Of a stretch of 64,000 bases of DNA, positions 18,385-25,416 are shown in pieces. The stretch's first letter is position 1; each line of letters starts with the position of its first letter. The translations under genes were made by a program, and so were the position numbers. Where the stretch lies: assembly GCA_001897515.1 (NCBI GenBank), contig MKTA01000015.1, positions 248,001 to 312,000 of the forward strand, read 5' to 3'. The DNA is from Bacteroidetes bacterium 41-46 (GTDB taxonomy: Bacteria > Bacteroidota > Bacteroidia > Bacteroidales > UBA932). The notes below the pieces were generated by a model, which made no database searches, was not told the DNA's origin, and saw nothing but the letters and a program-made list of their open reading frames with translations.

Positions 18385-19044
18385 ATGAAAAAGTTTTTTT
18401 GTGCCATTTTAATTGCTTTTGCTTCACTATCGGCCCAGGCCCAGGTGAATGTAATTGAGCAGCCTATTTCACACTATATTCTTGAGGATTTCACTATCGG
18501 CCTCATCTATATGAAAGACGGAGTTATAAGCAGAGGAGCACTAAACTACAACTCTGTTACTGAGGAGATGCTTTTTAAGGATAAAGGCAGAATTCTCGCA
18601 ATTGGAAAGAGTGAAGTTGACCTTGTTGATACAGTTGTAGTGGGTGGAAAGTTATTCTATCCATACCAGGGTAAATTTCTGGAGATTGCCTATAAAAAAG
18701 ATGGTACAGAGCTCCAGGTTGAGCATAAATGCAGGGTCATAGAGCCACCTAAACCATCGGCCTTTGGAACCACTACAGAGACAGCTAACTCAAAAAGTTA
18801 CACAAATCTAACTGCTAACGGGATGTTTTATGCACTTAAGCTTCCGGAGGGATTCAGAGTAGTCCCATTTAAGTATTACTGGTTCAGAGAAGGAGATAAA
18901 ATGACCAAGGTCATTAACACAAGACAGCTAGCCAAATACTTCAGCAAAGACAAAGCGAAATATGACAGGTATATGAAAGAGAACAAAGTCAGCTTCAACA
19001 AGGCCGAGGAAATTACAGCTTTGGTAAAGCATATGATGGAGTAA
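18385..19044 (+). CDS. Exported hypothetical protein, tandem paralogue 2
   Basis: 219 residues with a signal peptide (MKKFFCAILIAFASLSAQAQ). It is clearly homologous to the preceding protein over its whole length (LNYNSVTEEMLFK, ILAIGKSE, YMKENKVSF), so it arose by tandem duplication. Function unknown. The stop codon is directly followed by the ATG of the next gene, suggesting cotranscription of all three. Confidence 0.7.
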   Translation: MKKFFCAILIAFASLSAQAQVNVIEQPISHYILEDFTIGLIYMKDGVISRGALNYNSVTEEMLFKDKGRILAIGKSEVDLVDTVVVGGKLFYPYQGKFLEIAYKKDGTELQVEHKCRVIEPPKPSAFGTTTETANSKSYTNLTANGMFYALKLPEGFRVVPFKYYWFREGDKMTKVINTRQLAKYFSKDKAKYDRYMKENKVSFNKAEEITALVKHMME

Positions 19045-19701
19045 ATGAAAGAGTTAAAAAAATGGGGAGCCACTGCAGCAATTGCGGTGGTTCTTATTAT
19101 TCCGGTGCAGATAGCAATATTTGCACTCTGGCCGCCTCCGGCAGATGTGAGAGGTTTTTTTGAACTTTTTGAGCAGAGTCCACTTCTTGGACTGCTTAGT
19201 CTGGATCTGCTCTATCTGCTGAACAACGCTCTGATGATATCGGTTTATCTTGGGCTGGCTGCATGTCTATACAAGGCAAACCCATCGGCAATAATAACGG
19301 CTCTGGCAGTGGGGCTTGTGGGTCTTGCAACATACTACGCCTCATCTGTGGCTTTTGAGATGATGAGTCTGGCAAAATCCTTTAACGGGAGTGCCAATCC
19401 TCTTTTGAAACAGCAACTTCTTGCTGCGGGAGAGGGGATGTTCGCAACCTACAAAGGGACAGCCTTTGATGTTTACTATATTTTAAATGCAATAACACTC
19501 TTTATCTTTTCATGGGTGATGCTCAAAGACAGGGAGCGCACCTTCACCCGCACCACAGCCCTGTGGGGGCTCGCCTCCGCCGCCCTTATGATTATCCCCT
19601 CTACAGCTGGAACAATCGGCCTTATCTTCTCTCTGCTCTCTCTTGTGCCGTGGGTGGTGTTCTCAATTTTGATAGCCGGGAGGATGAGAAAATCACAATA
19701 A
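19045..19701 (+). CDS. Polytopic membrane protein of unknown function
   Basis: 218 residues with about six hydrophobic helices (near 10-30, 45-70, 78-100, 130-152, 162-180 and 185-210). The layout resembles the DUF4386 type of small integral membrane proteins, but that assignment is tentative. The ATG follows the previous stop with no gap. No catalytic motif was seen. Confidence 0.6.
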   Translation: MKELKKWGATAAIAVVLIIPVQIAIFALWPPPADVRGFFELFEQSPLLGLLSLDLLYLLNNALMISVYLGLAACLYKANPSAIITALAVGLVGLATYYASSVAFEMMSLAKSFNGSANPLLKQQLLAAGEGMFATYKGTAFDVYYILNAITLFIFSWVMLKDRERTFTRTTALWGLASAALMIIPSTAGTIGLIFSLLSLVPWVVFSILIAGRMRKSQ

Positions 19702-19737
19702 ACAGGGATTTTCTTATAAATTAACGAAAATATTTCT

Positions 19738-19768
19738 TAATTTTGTTTAGAAATCACCCTATATTGGG
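19738..19768 (+). promoter_or_regulatory. hipBST promoter and candidate HipB operator
   Basis: A -7 box, TAATTTTG (19738-19745), is followed by CCCTATATTGGG (19757-19768), a 12-bp near-palindrome (two symmetric mismatches) ending 3 nt before the hipB ATG. Its place over the transcription start suits autorepression by HipB. Inference only. Confidence 0.45.
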
Positions 19769-19771
19769 ATT

Positions 19772-19978
19772 ATGAATGAATTTGGAAAGGTTATAAAAGA
19801 GAGAAGGCTGTCACTGTCAATTACACAGAGAGAGCTTGCCGCATTAGCAGGAATCGGAATAAACACCCTTACTAAAATTGAAAGGGGAGAGGCGAACCCA
19901 TCTTTAGCTGTTATAGATAAAATATTTAATACCCTGGGGCTTGAAGTAGAAATAAAAATAAAAGATGCGCATAGCTGA
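19772..19978 (+). CDS. hipB: HipB-like antitoxin/repressor of a HipBST module
   Basis: 68 residues, almost entirely a Cro/CI-type helix-turn-helix (about 5-60: GKVIKERRLSLSITQRELAA ... TLTKIERGEANPSL). In Hip systems HipB binds operator DNA as a dimer and the kinase-antitoxin complex, repressing its own operon. The stop overlaps the next gene by 14 bp, implying translational coupling. Only the DNA-binding domain is present, as expected for the three-component type in which the neutralising role passes to HipS. Confidence 0.88.
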   Translation: MNEFGKVIKERRLSLSITQRELAALAGIGINTLTKIERGEANPSLAVIDKIFNTLGLEVEIKIKDAHS

Positions 19979-20288
19979 AATATATTTCAATGGAATATTA
20001 ACAGGAGTTCTCACAGAGTTATCTGCGAATGAATATACATTCAGATACAATGATGAGTACCTGCTCAATAGTTCATTACCGGCAATTAGCCTCACATTTC
20101 CTAAAACAAACCAATTGTACAGGTCCCGTTCTCTATTCCCGTTCTTTTTCAATATGCTTTCAGAAGGGAGCAATAGAAAAACTCAGTCAAGACTTTTGAA
20201 AATTGATGAGAACGACCATTTTGGCATCTTGCTCGCAACTGCAGAATATGACACAGGAGGTGCAATTACAGTTAAAAAAGTTGAATAA
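19965..20288 (+). CDS. hipS: HipS-like antitoxin (HipA N-subdomain 1)
   Basis: 107 residues, equivalent to the first N-terminal subdomain of full-length HipA (GxLxGxL beta-sheet start, then LSLTFP-like AISLTFPKTNQLYRS and LFPFFFNMLSEGSNRK). As a separate protein next to a shortened kinase, this is the HipBST arrangement. In the characterised E. coli system, the small HipS protein, rather than HipB, is the antitoxin. It overlaps hipB by 14 bp, and its TAA shares one base with the ATG of hipT. Confidence 0.85.
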   Translation: MRIAEIYFNGILTGVLTELSANEYTFRYNDEYLLNSSLPAISLTFPKTNQLYRSRSLFPFFFNMLSEGSNRKTQSRLLKIDENDHFGILLATAEYDTGGAITVKKVE

Positions 20289-21289
20289 TGGTTGATATAT
20301 CAGTTTGCCCTTCGACACTTGCAAAGGGCTTTCAAACATATAGCCCTGTAGCCTTAAGGAGAGTTTTTGACAAACAAAAGGTATCTCTTATTCTCCCATA
20401 TGATTCAATAGAAAAGAGAGAGGAGGATTTAATTCTCTTTACTGAAAATAAAACGAGAATTTCAATATCAGGAGTTCAGGGGAAATACTCAATGATAATA
20501 AGAGATGGCTTGTTAAGCCTCACTTCTCCGGGTGAACGCGGAACATATATCTTAAAGCCCAGACCAACAGATGTAAGAAATGCAGCAGAATGTCCTGCAA
20601 ATGAAAATCTTACAATGCAGATTGCTTCACAGGTTTTTAAGATTGATACCGCACCCAATGCCTTGTGCTTTTTTAAAAACGGAGATACGGCATATGTTAC
20701 TAAAAGATTTGACATAAATACTGCCGGCAATAAACTCAGGGTTGAAGATTTTGCATCACTGGCAGGGGTAACTTCAGAAAATGCCGGCCCCAATTTCAAA
20801 TATGATTACAGCTATGAGGAGGTAGGAGAATTAATTAAAAAATACTTGCCGGCCTGGCGGGTAGAGCTTTTGAAGTTTTACAGAATGATACTTTTTAATT
20901 TTCTCTTTTCAAACGGAGATGCACATCTTAAAAATTTCTCAGTAATCGATGCCGGAAAAAACGACTACCGTTTATCGCCCGCTTACGATTTGCTTAACAC
21001 GAATATTCACGTAGATGACAGTGATTTTGCACTAGACAGAGGCCTGTTCAAAATAGATAAAAAAGAATTTTTCAAAGGAAGAAGAGCAAACGGAGCAACC
21101 TTCTTTCAATTTGGACTTTCTTTGGGACTTCCTGAAAAAATTGTCTCCAAAGAACTAGCATTTTTTACGACCAGACATCCTCTGATAGAAGAGTTAACAG
21201 ATAACTCTTTTTTATCTGAAAAGATAAAAAGACAGTATAAGATGCATTACCAAACAAAGAGAAACAGACTTTCTGATTTTAAATTGTAA
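20288..21289 (+). CDS. hipT: HipT-like serine/threonine kinase toxin
   Basis: 333 residues, the length of HipT rather than full HipA (about 440). The Gly-rich loop carries Ser59-Ile-Ser61 followed by GVQGK, matching the double-Ser autophosphorylation site known in HipT. The catalytic loop is SNGDAHLKNFS (Asp211, Asn216), and the metal-binding Asp is Asp234 in SPAYDLLNT. HipA kinases phosphorylate GltX, and E. coli HipT phosphorylates TrpS; the target here is unknown. All active-site residues are intact, so a functional toxin is expected. The C-terminus is basic and hydrophilic. Confidence 0.88.
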   Translation: MVDISVCPSTLAKGFQTYSPVALRRVFDKQKVSLILPYDSIEKREEDLILFTENKTRISISGVQGKYSMIIRDGLLSLTSPGERGTYILKPRPTDVRNAAECPANENLTMQIASQVFKIDTAPNALCFFKNGDTAYVTKRFDINTAGNKLRVEDFASLAGVTSENAGPNFKYDYSYEEVGELIKKYLPAWRVELLKFYRMILFNFLFSNGDAHLKNFSVIDAGKNDYRLSPAYDLLNTNIHVDDSDFALDRGLFKIDKKEFFKGRRANGATFFQFGLSLGLPEKIVSKELAFFTTRHPLIEELTDNSFLSEKIKRQYKMHYQTKRNRLSDFKL

Positions 21290-21364
21290 TTTTTTTCACT
21301 CCTTGCAACTTTTCCGCCCCGTTTTACGTCAAACAGACATTGAACAGAAATAACCAACACAACT

Positions 21365-22081
21365 ATGAAAAAACTCCTCTTCTCTTTTGTGGCAATTGCC
21401 GTGGCGACACTTGCCCTCAGCTCATGCGTATTCAACGCCGTAACACCGGAAGGTGAATACACATCAAAGGTATACAATGTAGATCCGTTTAAAAACGTCT
21501 CTGTATCAAGCGGAATGGAACTGATTCTAACACAAGACTCCACAATCTCAGTAAAGGTTGCCACATATGAAAATATACATGAGTATATTAATGTAGAGGT
21601 GGTTGACAGTACTCTCAAATTCACAAAAGACCTTGAAGTAAGCTTCAGAAATCCGGAAATCAAAATTTATGTGAATGTTGCTTACCTTGAGGAGATTAAG
21701 GCAAGCAGCGGAAGCGATTTAAACCTTAGTTCAGGCTGGAAAGCAGACGAACTGGAAATAGAAGTGAGCTCCGGAGCATCGGCAGAGGGAAGACTGGAAG
21801 TCAGAGAGCTATCACTCACAATGTCCAGCGGAAGCGACGCAAGACTCTCCGGCAAGGCCGATGAGTTCTCAATTGAATCATCAAGCGGAAGTAATTTTAA
21901 GGGATTTGATCTTGAGGCCGTTAATGTTGAGACCGACCTCTCATCCGGTTCATATGCCGAGGTGTTTGCCACCGGTTTCCTGAGTGCCAAGGCATCAAGC
22001 GGAGCCACCGTAAAATACAAAGGAACAAATCAGCTAGAGGTTAAAACCAGCAGCGGCGCCAGCGTAAACAGAGTAGAGTAA
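21365..22081 (+). CDS. DUF2807 (GIN domain) lipoprotein
   Basis: 238 residues. The signal peptide ends in a lipobox, LSSC. The mature part shows the DUF2807 pattern: FKNVSVSSGMELILTQDS near the start, then recurring SSGS/SSGA turns about every 20 residues, as expected for a right-handed beta-helix. The family is exported in Bacteroidetes; its function is not established and may be adhesion-like. It has an equal-length paralogue at 27755. It ends in a strong terminator (22104-22135). Confidence 0.88.
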   Translation: MKKLLFSFVAIAVATLALSSCVFNAVTPEGEYTSKVYNVDPFKNVSVSSGMELILTQDSTISVKVATYENIHEYINVEVVDSTLKFTKDLEVSFRNPEIKIYVNVAYLEEIKASSGSDLNLSSGWKADELEIEVSSGASAEGRLEVRELSLTMSSGSDARLSGKADEFSIESSSGSNFKGFDLEAVNVETDLSSGSYAEVFATGFLSAKASSGATVKYKGTNQLEVKTSSGASVNRVE

Positions 22082-22103
22082 ACGAGATATAAGTATTAAA
22101 CAA

Positions 22104-22135
22104 CAAAACGGCCGGAAGAAATCCGGCCGTTTTTT
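22104..22135. terminator. Bidirectional rho-independent terminator
   Basis: A GC-rich 9-bp perfect stem (22108-22116 / 22122-22130) with a 5-nt loop, flanked by A residues on the left and a T-tract on the right. It terminates the DUF2807 gene and can serve the convergent gene at 22187. Confidence 0.92.
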
Positions 22136-22186
22136 ATGTAAACACAGTCGCCATTTTTTGTAGTAAAACGCCGTCATTTCTTGTAG

Positions 22187-22597
22187 TCAGATTTTTGGTA
22201 AGAATAACTCTCTCATCCTGAGGCCGCCCTTAAAAGCAAAAAAGATATAAAGAATAGTAAAAACCGAATCAATTACCCCCGTAAACCAGAAAGTAGAGGG
22301 GAAATCCGGCACAAAAATCATGAATGCATACAACTGAGCCACATAGAACACCCTCCCAAAAATCAGACACCCTACATTAAACGCATATCTCCTTATGTTA
22401 AACGCAGAGAAGAACTGCAGCCAGGCAAAACACAGAAAAAACGACCCCAGGAAAATAGCATAAAACGGATCCATAGGAGGATTGTCAATACTCCTTCCCG
22501 TCCCGATACAAAAAATATACAAACACCCCGCAACCGTATCCCACACCCCACTTGTAAAAAACGTCACCGCCAAAAACTTCAGGTATTTCTCTTTCAT
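22187..22597 (-). CDS. Small polytopic membrane protein, hypothetical
   Basis: 136 residues with four hydrophobic helices (about 5-27, 45-65, 72-95 and 103-125). Not recognised. The last residues are basic (RMRELFLPKI). It is convergent with the DUF2807 gene and upstream of the AT-rich restriction-modification region. No gene partner suggests a role. Confidence 0.6.
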   Translation of the reverse strand: MKEKYLKFLAVTFFTSGVWDTVAGCLYIFCIGTGRSIDNPPMDPFYAIFLGSFFLCFAWLQFFSAFNIRRYAFNVGCLIFGRVFYVAQLYAFMIFVPDFPSTFWFTGVIDSVFTILYIFFAFKGGLRMRELFLPKI

Positions 22598-22700
22598 AAC
22601 AGGGTATAATTAATATTTTGTAAATGTAGCAGAAGATGTAGGTGAGAGGCAAAAAAATATGGGTGAGGGTGCGTATTACTTTTGGAGGTTAAATTCATGT

Positions 22701-22760
22701 TTAATGCTTTAACTACAAGTGGACGCCCTTCTTTAATATATAATATTTACAAAGCATTAA
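22701..22760. repeat. 10-bp inverted repeat next to the restriction gene
   Basis: Perfect arms TTAATGCTTT (22701-22710) and AAAGCATTAA (22751-22760), 40 bp apart, in the gap between the membrane protein gene and the restriction gene. A 27-codon open frame (22697-22780) with GGAGG about 10 nt ahead of its ATG covers the same bases. It could be a terminator-like structure, an island boundary, or chance. Confidence 0.35.
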
Positions 22761-22822
22761 TTGAAAACAGAAAAAATTAATTCTTTATAACAGTTATTAA
22801 ATATGTGAAGATTATTAAGAAA

Positions 22823-23632
22823 CTACTGATTATCGTATAGTTTCTCAAAGAATTCGAGTTTACTCCTGTAACTTTCGTCCATACTTTTATCAAAATATAC
22901 GACCATTATTCTGTTTGGAGTATCATTTAATAGTTCAAAAGTAGGAACTTCAGTGAAACGAAATCTTGTTTTATCAATATTTTTTCCTGCCTGCAAGACT
23001 CTAGATTTATAATGTCTTTCTAACTCACCGTTGGGCATACATAGAATTGATAGGACTAGGATGTCTAGGGTGTCCTTATCGTATAAAATTGTTATAAAGT
23101 AAGAAATACAAATTTTTTGATTTGCTTTATTCTTATTGTAAAACGCTGGTAATGAGGGTTCGTAATACCGAGGAGGATTAAACGAGCTCCCATCAGATTT
23201 CTTGATCTCTGACTTATAGCTATTCTGGTTAGTTCCGACAAAAATATTATTAGTATAATCTCCTATGTTATTGGACCAAGTTCCATCTGGATGATTATGA
23301 TATCTTGGGTGAAGAGTTGCTCCAACTGTTTTTAGATCGAGATGAATAAAAGCGTTTTCTACTTCAAAAAATAAGTCTGCGCCTACTGGTGCTGAATTAG
23401 GAAGCCCTATGCCTTTACCATTTAATAATGAATAAACTATTCTTTCAGCACCTACAGCAAAATCTGAAATGCCAGATTTATAGAGCCCAATCCAATCGTC
23501 TTTAATTTTTTCTTTTGTTTTAAACCCGAGGAGCAATTCATCTTCAGCAAACTTAAGGAAATGGAAGTACTTTTTAAGATAATGATATTCAATTACTTCG
23601 ATTTCTTTTAGATTTATTTTTTTCATATTCAT
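22823..23632 (-). CDS. Type II restriction endonuclease (putative)
   Basis: 269 residues, recognised by context and motif rather than by family. It overlaps the 3' end of a C5-methyltransferase gene by 44 bp on the same strand. A PD-(D/E)xK-like core is visible: Asp86 in VGADLFFEVEN, then a strand ending in Asp99-Leu-Lys101 (HLDLK). Recognition sequence unknown. Base composition is clearly AT-richer than the core flanks, which fits horizontal acquisition. The start may be 23632 or the second Met at 23626. Confidence 0.7.
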   Translation of the reverse strand: MNMKKINLKEIEVIEYHYLKKYFHFLKFAEDELLLGFKTKEKIKDDWIGLYKSGISDFAVGAERIVYSLLNGKGIGLPNSAPVGADLFFEVENAFIHLDLKTVGATLHPRYHNHPDGTWSNNIGDYTNNIFVGTNQNSYKSEIKKSDGSSFNPPRYYEPSLPAFYNKNKANQKICISYFITILYDKDTLDILVLSILCMPNGELERHYKSRVLQAGKNIDKTRFRFTEVPTFELLNDTPNRIMVVYFDKSMDESYRSKLEFFEKLYDNQ

Positions 23633-24827
23633 CTAAAGCATTCTTAATTGATTCTGCAATTTTTTTCCCTAAAAGAACAGGAACAGCATTACCAATTTGT
23701 TTATACATATTACCAAGACTACCAAAGAAAACAAAATCATCGGGAAATGTTTGAATAATGGCACACTCTCTGACAGACATTCGACGCTCTCTGTTTGGAT
23801 GGATTTCGGGGCCAGTTGCAGTAATTGTATCACTTGGTAACTCCCAATTATTTATTCTTAGTGACTGTTCAAATTTAATCTCTTTTAGTTCAAATTCTGT
23901 TACAATTTTATCAAATTTATCATCAAATCCAAGGATTTTCTTTAATTCCCACCAATCATTTGGTTTTGGTATACTACCAGAATTGTTATCTTTTCTAAAC
24001 CAATGACCGGCAGTATGAGCATATCCAAAATGTTCATCTATTTTCTTTGTAGACCACCCACTTTTGTTTCTCCAATATTTTAAGTAGTCGCAGATTTCAT
24101 GTTGATTAACTTGATGTTTTCTACCCCAGAAGTTGTCAGACACATTTGTTCGAGCAACATGGTTATAAACAGTTTTCCCGTTAAGCTCAAAAGGTAAATC
24201 GCGTGTTCTAATATTTGAAAGATGCCCGACAACATCTTTTACTGACAAATAAGGTGTCAGAGAGTTATTGTATAAGTCATTGACAAGACCATGACTTATT
24301 TTAGGAAAAGGATTCTTAATTCCTAATCTGTTTCCAATAATGAATACTCTTTCACGGTGTTGAGGAACACCATAGTCCGAGGCTTTTATAAGCCTATATT
24401 CAACATTGTAGCCTAGCGATCTAAAGTCGTCAACTATCATATTTATTACCTTCCCTTTTTGCATAGAAAGCAAGCCTTTAACATTCTCGCCAACGAAGAA
24501 CTTGGGCTGCTTATCTTCGATTAACCTTAACAATTCTTTGTAAAGGAAGTTTCGCTTATCTTCCATGCTTCTTTTTGTATTTGCTACAGAAAAACCTTGA
24601 CATGGAAATCCTCCTAGAAGTATGTCGAACTTATTTGGAATTTCAGAACTTGGAATTTTAGTTATATCTCCATATACGATGTGATTACCAATGTTATATT
24701 TATATGTTTCAACGGCTTCTTTAAAAAAATCATTAGCCCAAATTACTTCAAATCCTGCTTGGATGAAACCTAAATCCAGTCCACCGCAACCTGAGAACAG
24801 ACTTGCTATTGTATACTTTTTCTTCAT
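23589..24827 (-). CDS. DNA (cytosine-5)-methyltransferase of a type II R-M system
   Basis: 412 residues. C5-methylase motifs appear in canonical order: I FSGCGGLDLGF, IV GGFPCQGFS with catalytic Cys76, VI VGENVKGL, VIII QHRERVFIIG, IX RECAIIQTFPDDF and X GNAVP. Between VIII and IX lies a target-recognition region with a segment around YAHTAGHWFR and PNDWWELKKILGF. It protects host DNA from the partner nuclease; specificity was not deducible. The gene comes first in transcription, so methylation can precede restriction. A -7 box ends 4 nt before its ATG. Confidence 0.95.
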   Translation of the reverse strand: MKKKYTIASLFSGCGGLDLGFIQAGFEVIWANDFFKEAVETYKYNIGNHIVYGDITKIPSSEIPNKFDILLGGFPCQGFSVANTKRSMEDKRNFLYKELLRLIEDKQPKFFVGENVKGLLSMQKGKVINMIVDDFRSLGYNVEYRLIKASDYGVPQHRERVFIIGNRLGIKNPFPKISHGLVNDLYNNSLTPYLSVKDVVGHLSNIRTRDLPFELNGKTVYNHVARTNVSDNFWGRKHQVNQHEICDYLKYWRNKSGWSTKKIDEHFGYAHTAGHWFRKDNNSGSIPKPNDWWELKKILGFDDKFDKIVTEFELKEIKFEQSLRINNWELPSDTITATGPEIHPNRERRMSVRECAIIQTFPDDFVFFGSLGNMYKQIGNAVPVLLGKKIAESIKNALDEYEKNKSKRNRSN

Positions 24828-24831
24828 GGTT

Positions 24832-24839
24832 CAAAGATA
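24832..24839 (-). promoter_or_regulatory. -7 promoter box TATCTTTG of the methyltransferase gene
   Basis: TAnnTTTG match on the minus strand, 4 nt upstream of the ATG at 24827, predicting a leaderless transcript as for rsmA. Confidence 0.5.
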
Positions 24840-25416
24840 TGAATTTTAGTTCTTTTTTTTACAGAATGAACAAGAGACTATTGCTGGAGATCCTGTTTAA
24901 ACGAAGTAAGAACCACTTCCTATTGCCGCCAATTAACTAAATAAACAACATAATAAAGTAGTTTTAGTGCGTTTAATTTTTTGTATGTAATAGCAAATTA
25001 GTTTTTCGCCATTGTAATTTATCTGTTCATATCTGAAGAGACACCAATTTTAGCCCCAGAAATGACACTTAGGATAAAATTGCAACTAGCACTTAAACAA
25101 AAAGATATGACAATACGGCTTTTGCTGGAGTTTCGGGATGCGATCTGTTAGAAGATTAGCCTGTTTACAAAGTTAATTAACTTGGCTTCCCACGTTGTCT
25201 CTCCAAAAATAGTACTTGTTTGATTTGCCTCTCCTGTATCATGGCTTGAGTTTACAATTTTGGAACGGGATTCTATAATTGTAAAGAATAATTCTTTGAT
25301 TCATTCATTCCGAGGTTTCACTCTCAATCATAAAATCGGCACTCTCGGCAATCTTAATTTTTTACAAATCGGTAGTAGGTTGATATTCGCGACTTTTAAT
25401 TATACCAGTTTGCACT
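24840..25416. other. AT-rich gene-free interval between the R-M pair and the TonB receptor gene
   Basis: About 580 bp without a convincing gene. It contains a 29-codon open frame (25062-25151, plus) whose product starts like a small Xre regulator and then stops. It also has a 9-bp perfect inverted repeat (TTTACAATT 25251-25259 / AATTGTAAA 25277-25285) ahead of the receptor gene. The rest shows no recognisable structure and may be remnant island DNA. Confidence 0.5.
25062..25151 (+). pseudogene. Possible remnant of an Xre-type regulator
   Basis: 29 codons starting MTLRIKLQLALKQKDMTIR, resembling the first helix of Cro/CI-type regulators (pattern RIKxxLKxKxMT), then an early TAG. If genuine, it may be a decayed controller of the neighbouring restriction-modification system. 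Weak evidence: the similarity is short. Confidence 0.25.

Noticed and set aside
22145-22185. Two similar short direct segments with TTGTAGT after the terminator
   Set aside because: Only two imperfect copies with irregular spacing; not a CRISPR or site array.
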